From Clostridium bovifaecis (GTDB lineage Bacteria; Bacillota; Clostridia; Clostridiales; Clostridiaceae), in the NCBI GenBank assembly GCA_009738435.1, contig CP046522.1:62001-126000 (forward strand): a stretch of DNA of 64,000 nucleotides. The letters are read 5' to 3'. Under the pieces are notes generated by a model. It searched no databases, was not told the origin of the DNA, and worked only from the letters and a program-made list of their open reading frames with translations. Both the position numbers and the translations under genes were made by a program. Shown here piece after piece: positions 32,915 through 44,802 of this stretch; the first letter of the stretch is position 1, and the number at the start of each line of letters is the position of its first letter.

Positions 32915-33658
32915 ATGGAAAATAAAGTTTTAGCTAAAGTTAACGGAAGAGAAATAACAGAAAGAGACATTAAATCTGCAGTTGCTAGATTCCCAAGAGA
33001 AAGGCAGTCATTTTTTACTACTGAACAAGGTAAAAAACAATTATTAGATCAGTTAGTAGCCTTTGAATTGTACTACAACTATGGAAAAGATAGTGGTGTA
33101 GAGAAATCAGAACAATTTATAGAAACGTTAGAAATTGCAAAAAGAGAAATTTTAACTCAAATGGCAATAGAAAAGGTGCTTTCAGAGGTTGAAGTTACAG
33201 ATAAAGAAGTAGAAGAATATTATGAAGCTAATAAACAGATGTTTAATACAGGAGAAACAGTAGAAGCAAGACATATCCTTGTTGATTCTGAAGAATTGGC
33301 TAAAGAAGTAATAGGAAGAATAAAAGATGGCGTATCCTTTGCTGAAGTAGCTGCTGAATATTCAAGCTGTCCTTCAAAAGCTGAAGGTGGAAACTTGGGT
33401 AGGTTTGGAAGAGGACAAATGGTTCCTGAGTTTGAAAAAGCAGCATTCGAGTTAGAATTAGGGGTAGTGAGCGAACCAGTTAAGACTCAATTTGGATATC
33501 ATATAATAGAAGTGCAAAGCAAACAACAAGCAGAAGCACAACCATTTGACAAGGTTAAGGATATGATCAAGTCAAATTTAATGCAAGAGAGACAAAACTT
33601 CAAGTATATGAACTTTATAGATGAATTAAAGAAAAAATATTCTGTAGAAGTAAAATAA
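32915..33658 (+). CDS. Parvulin-type peptidyl-prolyl isomerase (PpiC/PrsA family), cytoplasmic form
   Basis: 247 residues: a SurA-like N-terminal helical part (about 1-110, starting KVNGREITERDI), then a parvulin domain (about 115-205) with ARHILVDSEELAKEV, FAEVAAEYSSCPS, GGNLGRFGRGQMVPEFEKA and TQFGYHIIEV, and a C-terminal helix. Such proteins catalyse proline isomerisation and assist folding. There is no signal peptide or lipobox, so this is probably cytoplasmic, unlike secreted PrsA. AAAGGAG precedes the ATG. It is a single gene between rRNA operons 2 and 3. Confidence 0.9.
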   Translation: MENKVLAKVNGREITERDIKSAVARFPRERQSFFTTEQGKKQLLDQLVAFELYYNYGKDSGVEKSEQFIETLEIAKREILTQMAIEKVLSEVEVTDKEVEEYYEANKQMFNTGETVEARHILVDSEELAKEVIGRIKDGVSFAEVAAEYSSCPSKAEGGNLGRFGRGQMVPEFEKAAFELELGVVSEPVKTQFGYHIIEVQSKQQAEAQPFDKVKDMIKSNLMQERQNFKYMNFIDELKKKYSVEVK

Positions 33659-33659
33659 A

Positions 33660-33765
33660 CTACTAAGAATCTTCCAGCACAAAATTCTTAGTAGAAAATT
33701 AAAGATAGAAGATGGACAGTGATTGTAGTTTGGCTTGAAGCAAAATTTCGCCCATTTTTCACTGT
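33660..33765. repeat. Nested inverted repeats after the foldase gene
   Basis: CTACTAAGAAT / ATTCTTAGTAG (33660-33692) could end the foldase transcript, though a T-run is missing. Next is GGACAGTGA / TCACTGTCC (33714-33765). They occupy the place of the composite repeat found before operons 1 and 2, with different sequence. An open frame across 33719-33904 lies wholly within this repeat-rich DNA and is not a convincing gene. Confidence 0.55.
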
Positions 33766-33830
33766 CCGCTTAATCTTTCAAACTAAAGAGTTTGTCACAA
33801 GAATCTTTTTTATAGAAATTTACGATAGCA

Positions 33831-33980
33831 CAAATACTTTGCCAGGAGTATCAATATGTCAAAATCATAGATATATTGAGAAAAATGAAGATATATCAAT
33901 TTAGTTTTGGTATATTACAAAATACTATATAACTAGCTGTATAATATTTTGATAAGATAGTCCATGTCGTCGCAAGAACT
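33831..33980 (+). promoter_or_regulatory. Conserved islands upstream of the rRNA operon 3 promoter
   Basis: Two stretches shared with operons 1 and 2: ACTTTGCCAGGAGTATCAAT (33837 on) and TTTTGATAAGATAGTCC plus ATGTCGTCGCAAGAA (33947 on). The distances to the -35 box are close to those in operons 1 and 2. Confidence 0.5.
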
Positions 33981-34075
33981 TAAAGAGTAAACGCTAAATA
34001 TTATAAAGCATTATGCAATAAATAGTATTTAGAGATTGGAATGTTCTTGGAAGTTGACATAAATCAAAAAAGTTG

Positions 34076-34104
34076 TTGACAAAGCAACTGAAAATTGATA
34101 TAAT
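34076..34104 (+). promoter_or_regulatory. rRNA operon 3 promoter
   Basis: TTGACA (34076-34081) and TATAAT (34099-34104) with 17 bp spacing; the leader is again identical from GCTGTCAAATGACGGCG on. Confidence 0.93.
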
Positions 34105-34208
34105 AAATAAGCTGTCAAATGACGGCGAAAACAATTGGTCTTTGAAAATTAAACAGAATTAAGGTAAAATGCCAGTCAATAAACTTTATGAGTAACAGAT
34201 TAAACTTT

Positions 34209-35718
<1,510 letters not shown>

Positions 35719-36042
35719 TAGGGAGAAATGGAAGCTTACGCTTTCATAGGCTGGACTTAATTCTGTTTAATTTTGAAAGACTAAGTGTCTTTCTAATGAA
35801 GTTAAACACTAAGGTGTTTAACAAAGCGACCATCACAAAATCAGAGATTTTGGATGTCTGCTTTTGTTCTTTGAAAATTGCACAGTGTACAATAAGAGTC
35901 GCTAGTCACTAATCACTAGTCGCTAAAGGGTACTCCTTAAGAGTTAATATAGCGATTAGAGAATAGAGATTAGAGATTATTAAAACTGATTACTAAAATT
36001 AAAGTTCCAAAACTAAGTGGAAAACAAAAACTTAGTGATAAA
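35719..36042 (+). other. 16S-23S spacer with palindromic repeat, operon 3
   Basis: Starts like the other spacers (16S stem arm, boxA-like, 23S stem arm ending near 35889). It then diverges: a CTAGTCACTAATC-family palindrome (35897-35975) and a unique stretch with CTAAGTGG...CTTAGTG replace the TGATTTGT hairpin. No tRNA gene. Confidence 0.75.
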
Positions 36043-38945
<2,903 letters not shown>

Positions 38946-39195
38946 TATATATGAAACTCATTCAGCAAAGCTGATGAGTACTGATTTGTATCAGAATCGA
39001 AGATTCTGACAAATCATGTACACTGTGCAATTTTGAGAGAATAACTCTCAAAGAGAATCGCTAATAGCTAGTCACTAATCTCTAAAATGATAGGGATTAG
39101 CGAATAGAGACTAGGGATTAAAAGTAAGGCTAAGTTTAAACATAGGTATAAGGAATAATATCTAGATGCCTAATTTATAACTCAGGCCCCAAAAA
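38946..39195 (+). other. 23S-5S spacer with palindromic repeat, operon 3
   Basis: Same length and sequence as the operon 2 spacer (31657-31906) as far as I can compare, including its CTAGTCACTAATC-family palindrome (about 39064-39121). Confidence 0.75.
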
Positions 39196-39313
39196 ATCTG
39201 GTGGTTATGGCTTGAAGGTAACACCCGTTCCCATACCGAACACGAAGGTTAAGCTTCAAAGCGCCGATGGTACTGCACTGGAGACGGTGTGGAAGAGTAG
39301 GTCGCCGCCGGGT
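39196..39313 (+). rRNA. rrf: 5S ribosomal RNA, operon 3
   Basis: 118 nt, identical to the first operon 2 copy. No tRNA gene follows; a terminator begins within ten bases. Confidence 0.96.
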
Positions 39314-39319
39314 AATAGA

Positions 39320-39353
39320 AAAAAGCGTTAAGCATTTTGCTTAGCGCTTTTTT
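39320..39353 (+). terminator. Terminator of rRNA operon 3
   Basis: Stem AAAAGCG-TAAGCA / TGCTTA-GCGCTTTT followed by T residues. It also faces the end of the convergent racemase gene. Confidence 0.88.
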
Positions 39354-39375
39354 ATTTAAACTAAGCTGCAAGCGA

Positions 39376-40080
39376 TTAGCTTGTTCTGACTTTCTTTCCT
39401 GCATATATAACTGCATTTGTAGCAAGAATTTCTGAAGCATCTATATAATCACCTCGTATATTTAATATTTCATGGGCTATAGAGATTTCTGTGCATCCTA
39501 ATATAATCTTTTTCACTCCAAAACTTTTTAATTCACTAAGTATATTATAGTACTTAGTTAAATCTATATTAACCTCTCCAGATTTAATATTATTAATTAA
39601 ATTAGTAATAAATTGTTGGCTATTCTTAGAAGGAACAACTGTAGAAATATTATATTTTTCTAATAAAGCAGAGTATATTTTTGATTTGTATGTTCCTTGT
39701 GTTGCTAAAAGTCCTATAGTTTTTTCATTAGGATATGTATTTATAAGATGGACTACTGTTTCTTCCACCATATTTATAAATGGAATTTTGATTGTGCTTA
39801 TTATATCTTTGTAAAAATAATGAGCAGTATTACAAGGCATAATTAAAAAATCTGCTCCCATGGCTTCTAATTTCTTAGCAGATTCCACTGGATGGGCAAG
39901 AGGATTTTCTCCTTTTCCTAAAATATAATCTGTTCTGTTGGGGATAGACGGGTTGTTGTACAGCATTATGTCTATATGCTCTTGGTCTGTTTTGGCATCT
40001 GTTGACATTATAATCTTTTTAAATATATAGGCTGTAGCTAATGAGCCCATCCCACCTAATATTCCTATTGTTTTACTCAT
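39376..40080 (-). CDS. Aspartate/glutamate racemase family protein
   Basis: 234 residues, cofactor-independent racemase fold. The two catalytic cysteines are present in MPCNTAH (C83) and LGCTEIS (C196), and the N-terminus IGILGGMG is that of aspartate racemases. It would interconvert L- and D-aspartate (or glutamate) for wall or other D-amino-acid use. AAGGAG lies before the minus-strand start. It is convergent with rRNA operon 3 and divergent from the next gene. Confidence 0.9.
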   Translation of the reverse strand: MSKTIGILGGMGSLATAYIFKKIIMSTDAKTDQEHIDIMLYNNPSIPNRTDYILGKGENPLAHPVESAKKLEAMGADFLIMPCNTAHYFYKDIISTIKIPFINMVEETVVHLINTYPNEKTIGLLATQGTYKSKIYSALLEKYNISTVVPSKNSQQFITNLINNIKSGEVNIDLTKYYNILSELKSFGVKKIILGCTEISIAHEILNIRGDYIDASEILATNAVIYAGKKVRTS

Positions 40081-40267
40081 AGTAATTCTCCTTAAGTCTG
40101 TGTTAAACTAGATTGATACAAATGTATTTTAACACTAAGAAATATAAATAATTCTAAAAATCTATTTTAGGCAAACCTGAAATTATTCCCAATCATATTT
40201 GCGTGGAATTTATTTTGTTTTAGAAGTAAATAATAATTAATGTATTTAATTGAAGGGAGGAAGTAAT

Positions 40268-41176
40268 ATGACAAAAAGAATGGCTGCGGCCATCATATTT
40301 ACTCTATTAATAAGTATCTTTAGCCAGAGTATCTTCTTAAGAATAAATGATAGACCAGCAATAACCATGGCTCAATCTAGGAAGGGAGAAAATATAAAAG
40401 ATATTGTGGCTGATTTTCTTCCGGAAAATATGGAACTTTCCCCTTTTATGATGTCTAAAAGGGCTAAGTCCATTATCTACAAGGATTTAGATGGGGACAA
40501 GGAGAAGGAGATACTATTTACTTTCAAGTCAGTAAAGGAAGATAATACTGGGGGATTGATTATATTAAAGAAAGAAAAGAAAGAAAAGGAAGAATGGAAA
40601 GAAGTATTAAGAGATTTTGGAAAGGGACGGTTAGTATGCAATATATATTATGAGGATATAGATGGTGATAATAAAGATGAACTTTTGTTAGGAAGCTTTA
40701 TTGGAGCTTCAGAAGGAAATGACTTAAAAGTTTATAAGTTTAATGAAGATGATTTTGAATTTGAGCTTATTGGAGAAGAAGGATATCATAAAATACTTAT
40801 AAGAGATATGCCAGATAGTGAGGGGAAATGTGATGGAAAATCAGAGATTGCAATATGGCAGAGGGCAACTGGAGATGTATATGCTATTAAGGTATTGAGG
40901 TATGGCGAAGAAAGGTTAGTTGAGGCTAGAGATGTATATCCTTATTATTTTTCAAGAGTAGTCGACTACTATAAGTCTGAGTTAAAGAAAGATTATAATA
41001 AAAACAATGCATTAATGTGGTATTACTTAGTGGATGCACAACTTAAGTCTAACAAGCCAAAAGAGGCTCTAAATACTATACATGAAGTAAAGAAAAACCG
41101 CCCGGATGGTTATGATAAGATGAAGAAAATGTTTTATAAATTAGAGAAGCAAGCTATAAGTAGCTTTAAATTATAA
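40268..41176 (+). CDS. Secreted protein with calcium-type DxDGD motifs, unknown function
   Basis: 302 residues from an ATG seven bases after GGGAGG; a TTG 18 bases earlier lies inside the ribosome site. An N-terminal hydrophobic segment (about 5-22) suggests export or a membrane anchor. Two FG-GAP/VCBS-like stretches follow: KDLDGDKEKEILF and EDIDGDNKDELLL, each with DxDGD as in calcium-binding loops. The C-terminal 60 residues (YYLVDAQLKSNKPKEALNTI) look like a TPR hairpin. Function is unknown. It is followed by a terminator. Confidence 0.75.
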   Translation: MTKRMAAAIIFTLLISIFSQSIFLRINDRPAITMAQSRKGENIKDIVADFLPENMELSPFMMSKRAKSIIYKDLDGDKEKEILFTFKSVKEDNTGGLIILKKEKKEKEEWKEVLRDFGKGRLVCNIYYEDIDGDNKDELLLGSFIGASEGNDLKVYKFNEDDFEFELIGEEGYHKILIRDMPDSEGKCDGKSEIAIWQRATGDVYAIKVLRYGEERLVEARDVYPYYFSRVVDYYKSELKKDYNKNNALMWYYLVDAQLKSNKPKEALNTIHEVKKNRPDGYDKMKKMFYKLEKQAISSFKL

Positions 41177-41187
41177 ATTAACATTAA

Positions 41188-41227
41188 GTAGGTATGTGAA
41201 ATATAAATATACATACCTACTATGTTT
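41188..41227 (+). terminator. Intrinsic terminator
   Basis: Stem AGTAGGTATGT / ACATACCTACT followed by T residues, upstream of the sirtuin gene. Confidence 0.88.
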
Positions 41228-41274
41228 TTTTGTGTATAATTAGAGTTAGCAAACTTATTTAGGAGATGAATGTT

Positions 41275-42003
41275 ATGGATAAATTAGAGAGATTAAAACA
41301 GATAATTGATAATAGTTCTAATATAGTTTTCTTTGGAGGGGCTGGAGTATCTACAGAAAGTAATATACCAGATTTTAGGTCAGAGAGTGGTTTGTATAAA
41401 ACTAAGAATAATTTTGCATACCCTCCTGAAGTTATGTTAAGTCACAGCTTTTTTATAAAACACCCTGAAGATTTTTATGACTTTTATAAAACAAAAATGA
41501 TCTATAGAAAAGCAAAGCCCAATGATGCCCATGTCGCTTTGGCAGAGCTTGAAAAGCAGGGAAAGCTTAAAGCTGTAATAACGCAGAATATAGACGGTCT
41601 TCATCAAATGGCAGGTTCTAAAAATGTATTAGAGCTTCACGGTTCTATACTTAGAAACTATTGTATGAAGTGTGGCAAAAATTTTGATTTAGAATATGTA
41701 TTAAATAGTAAGGAATTAATCCCTTACTGTGATGCATGCAAGGGAATCGTAAAGCCTGATGTGGTTCTATATGAAGAAGCCTTAGATATGGATATTATGG
41801 AGATGGCAGTTACACATATTCAGGAAGCTGATGCCTTAATTATAGGGGGGACTTCCCTAGTAGTATATCCAGCAGCGGGGCTTATACAATACTTTAATGG
41901 AAAAAGCTTAGTTCTTATAAATAAGGCATCTACACCATATGATAATAAGGCAGATTTGGTAATCAACGATAGTATTGGAAAGGTACTTAAAAGTATAATA
42001 TAA
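41275..42003 (+). CDS. cobB: NAD-dependent protein deacylase, sirtuin family
   Basis: Sirtuins remove acyl groups from lysines using NAD. The 242-residue protein has GAGVSTESNIPDFRS for NAD binding, TQNIDGLH, the catalytic His in LHGS (H122), a zinc knuckle with C130, C133, C152 and C155, and GTSLVVYPAAG. ATG at 41275 is preferred to 41266 because AGGAG lies nine bases before it. The gene shares a bidirectional terminator with the convergent DUF4349 gene. Confidence 0.93.
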   Translation: MDKLERLKQIIDNSSNIVFFGGAGVSTESNIPDFRSESGLYKTKNNFAYPPEVMLSHSFFIKHPEDFYDFYKTKMIYRKAKPNDAHVALAELEKQGKLKAVITQNIDGLHQMAGSKNVLELHGSILRNYCMKCGKNFDLEYVLNSKELIPYCDACKGIVKPDVVLYEEALDMDIMEMAVTHIQEADALIIGGTSLVVYPAAGLIQYFNGKSLVLINKASTPYDNKADLVINDSIGKVLKSII

Positions 42004-42013
42004 CTATTTCTAT

Positions 42014-42051
42014 ATACTTAAAACCTCATGTATTCATGAGGTTTTAAGTAT
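42014..42051. terminator. Bidirectional terminator between convergent genes
   Basis: Palindrome ATACTTAAAACCTCATG / CATGAGGTTTTAAGTAT with a four-base loop, between the sirtuin stop and the DUF4349 stop. Confidence 0.85.
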
Positions 42052-42055
42052 ATAT

Positions 42056-43033
42056 TTAATCATTATTTTTTGAATTTTTATTTGTATTATTGACTTTATT
42101 GCTCTTTAGATTAATATATTTTTTTCTAACATATAAGACAGCTAGGAGGATAATTAACAGTACGACTAAGAATGGTAATATAGCTGACATAAGCACTATA
42201 AAGCCTTGAAGGAGTATACCAAGTTGTTTAACAGAGCTGGTAAAACTATAAGATATTCTTGATTTTAATCCATTAGATTTTTCAGGAGCTATCTTTGCTA
42301 TCTCTGCTACCTCTTGAACTTCTAGAGTTATGGTTGAAAAGCTTATTAAATTGTCCCATTTCTTTAAGCTCCCTGTAAGAGTTTCTATTTGATATCTTAT
42401 TTCACTTAAGTGCTTTTCAAGTTCTATTACATCCGAAAGCTTATCTGTTTTTTTTAGTATGTTTAGTACTCTTTCTTCCTGAAGCTTTAGAGATTTAAGT
42501 CTTGCCTCCGTATCGAAATATTGTTCAGTTATATCTTCTCCTTGAGAGCGTTGATAAATTATTGTTCCATAGCCTTCTATATTGGTAGGAAACTCAGAGA
42601 AGCTATTTTGAGGAATTTTAAAGGTGAAAGAACCATGACGTCTCGAGGAGGTATTATTAGTAATTCCTTTTCCTTGAATGGAGGAAGACTCAGTATAACC
42701 TCCTATAGAATTTACATAGTTTTGTATATTAGATATCGTTTCATCAAAGTGTATAGTTTCTAAATTAATTTCTCCTGTTTGAATTATTTTATGGCTCTCT
42801 TTAGAAGTAGTTTTATTGTCAGATACTTTGTTGGCTGCCTCTGATTTTTGCTGACCGCTTGCATTATCCACTAATTGATTTTTAGAAGATGGGAAAGAGG
42901 CGTTTTTAGATGCTGAGTTAGTGGTAGATTTATTTGATGTACCGCAACTAACTAAGACTAAAAGTGTAAGGGCTATAGATAATGATAAAACTATAAACTT
43001 AATGTAATCCTTAGTAGTTCTTATTCTAAGCAT
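42056..43033 (-). CDS. DUF4349 lipoprotein
   Basis: 325 residues: N-terminal hydrophobic segment with a lipobox (LVSCG, Cys about 30), a Ser/Asn/Lys-rich linker, then a DUF4349 domain (IIQTGEINLET, IQNYVNSIGGYTESSS, RSQGEDITEQYFDTEARLKSL and a coiled-coil segment ending in the SLKKWDNLISFSTITLEV stretch), and a C-terminal membrane segment (VLMSAILPFLVVLLIILLAV). The domain's function is unknown; it is common in Firmicutes envelope proteins. AAGGAGG precedes the start. Confidence 0.88.
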   Translation of the reverse strand: MLRIRTTKDYIKFIVLSLSIALTLLVLVSCGTSNKSTTNSASKNASFPSSKNQLVDNASGQQKSEAANKVSDNKTTSKESHKIIQTGEINLETIHFDETISNIQNYVNSIGGYTESSSIQGKGITNNTSSRRHGSFTFKIPQNSFSEFPTNIEGYGTIIYQRSQGEDITEQYFDTEARLKSLKLQEERVLNILKKTDKLSDVIELEKHLSEIRYQIETLTGSLKKWDNLISFSTITLEVQEVAEIAKIAPEKSNGLKSRISYSFTSSVKQLGILLQGFIVLMSAILPFLVVLLIILLAVLYVRKKYINLKSNKVNNTNKNSKNND

Positions 43034-43339
43034 TTAACCCCTCCTTTTTTAGTATAATACATATTTTACCTATTTAAACCTAATACGAATTTTATAATAT
43101 ATTAGTTATTATAAATGCTATTTAGAAAAAATTTATACTTTAATAAATGCAGGATTCTAAAAATAGATGACTATAAATCATACATAATTTAACCTCTTAC
43201 TTTTTATTAAAATATATTGTATACTAATTAAATAATTGTATTTTTCATTCAAATAGGACAACTTTTGGGGCAGAGTTCCTAAAGGAAAATCAATAAGATA
43301 TTTTTTAATATATTTCATAATTGTAGGAGGAATTAATGG

Positions 43340-44725
43340 ATGGAAAAAAACAAAGGAAGAGAAGGTTTTTCATCAGGGTTAGCAGCATTTTTTGCGACCT
43401 TAGGTTCCGCAGTAGGGTTAGGAAACATATGGAAGTTTCCTTACGTCGTAGGTTCTAATGGAGGGGCTGCATTTTTATTAGTTTATTTTATATGCATAAT
43501 CTTTATAGGGCTTCCTGTTATGGTCAGTGAATTCTATATGGGAAGAAAAACCCGAAAGAGTGTTGTAGGTGCAGTGCAGGAACTAAACTCAAATAATAAG
43601 TGGAAGAGCATAGGGGTTTTCTCTATTTTAGCCGCTTATTTTATAGTGTTTTTCTATAGCGCTGTAGGAGGTTGGGTATATTCTTATGTTTTCAAAGCTA
43701 TAAAGGGAGATTTTAGTGGAGCAACCTCAGAAACTGTAAAAGGAATGTTCATGAACACTATCACAAGTCCAGTATCTTCCATACTTTGGCAGCTTATTGT
43801 AATTGCTGTAGTATCTATTATTTTAGCATCAGGAGTTAAAAATGGAATTGAAAGAATAACAAAAACTCTTATGCCAGTATTATTTATATTAATTTTAGTT
43901 TGTGATGCAAGAGCATTAACATTACCAGGAGTAAAGGATAGTTTTAGGTTTTTATTTAAAGTAGATTTTTCTATGTTAACAAAGCAAGGTGTTCTTATGG
44001 CTATGGGACTAGCTTTCTTTAAGATGTCTTTGGGCATGGGTACAATGACTACTTACGGAAGTTATTTTACGAAAAAAGATAATATGATGGCAACAGCAGC
44101 TAAGGTTGCTATATCAGACACAATAGTATCTCTTTTGGTAGGTATAGCAGTTTTCACAGCAGTATTTTCATTTAATATGGCGCCAGAAAGCGGACCAGGA
44201 CTTTTATTTATGACTGTACCTCTTGTATTTACTAAACTTCCTTTTGGTAGTATACTTTTAGTTGCCTTTTTCATTTTGGCTTCAATAGCGGCAACTACAG
44301 CTATGATGTCTATGTGTGAGGTAGCAATTGCTTATTTTGTGGAGCAAAAAGGAATGACAAGAAAAAAGGCCGTTTTAATAAATGCTATTATAATAATCAT
44401 TCTAGGAATACCAGCAACACTTTCTGCAGATCCTTCAGGAGTTTTAGGAGGAATAACTGTATTTGGGAAAACCTTCTTTGACTTATTCGACTATATATCT
44501 TCTAATATATTATTGCCTCTAGGAGGATTGCTTATAGCAATTTTTGTTGGCTATACAATACCTAAAAAAGATATAAACCTTGAGTTGTCCAACGAAGGCG
44601 AAATAAGGCAGGAGAAGCTTATAGACTTTTATTATATTGTTTTAAGATATGTTACTCCTGTATTAGTATTTATAGTATTTTTATCTTCAATTGGAGTATT
44701 TGAAAAAATATTAAAACTATTTTAG
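43340..44725 (+). CDS. Sodium-dependent transporter, NSS (neurotransmitter:sodium symporter) family
   Basis: 461 residues with 11-12 membrane segments and the LeuT fold. The signature GSAVGLGNIWKFPY at the unwound part of segment 1 supplies Na and substrate ligands, and GLPVMVSEFYMGR follows. It would couple uptake of an amino acid or related compound to Na entry. ATG at 43340 follows AGGAGG by nine bases. The 305 bp before it are AT-rich with a TATACT-like -10 near 43222 and no recognised riboswitch. Confidence 0.92.
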   Translation: MEKNKGREGFSSGLAAFFATLGSAVGLGNIWKFPYVVGSNGGAAFLLVYFICIIFIGLPVMVSEFYMGRKTRKSVVGAVQELNSNNKWKSIGVFSILAAYFIVFFYSAVGGWVYSYVFKAIKGDFSGATSETVKGMFMNTITSPVSSILWQLIVIAVVSIILASGVKNGIERITKTLMPVLFILILVCDARALTLPGVKDSFRFLFKVDFSMLTKQGVLMAMGLAFFKMSLGMGTMTTYGSYFTKKDNMMATAAKVAISDTIVSLLVGIAVFTAVFSFNMAPESGPGLLFMTVPLVFTKLPFGSILLVAFFILASIAATTAMMSMCEVAIAYFVEQKGMTRKKAVLINAIIIIILGIPATLSADPSGVLGGITVFGKTFFDLFDYISSNILLPLGGLLIAIFVGYTIPKKDINLELSNEGEIRQEKLIDFYYIVLRYVTPVLVFIVFLSSIGVFEKILKLF

Positions 44726-44728
44726 TTA

Positions 44729-44776
44729 AAAGCCTTTTTAATATGATTTATTTTGGGAATCATATTAAAGGGCTTA
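44729..44776 (+). terminator. Intrinsic terminator after the NSS transporter
   Basis: Stem AAGCCTTTTTAATATGATT / AATCATATTAAAGGGCTT with trailing T residues. Confidence 0.85.
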
Positions 44777-44802
44777 TTTTATTTTTTGAAAGGAAGATAG
44801 TT

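Noticed and set aside
33719..33904. 61-residue open frame upstream of rRNA operon 3
   Set aside because: It lies wholly inside the inverted-repeat region and the conserved upstream island, without a ribosome site.
34051..34060. A second rRNA promoter for operon 3 at the upstream TTGACA (34054-34059)
   Set aside because: No -10 box lies at a suitable distance from it.
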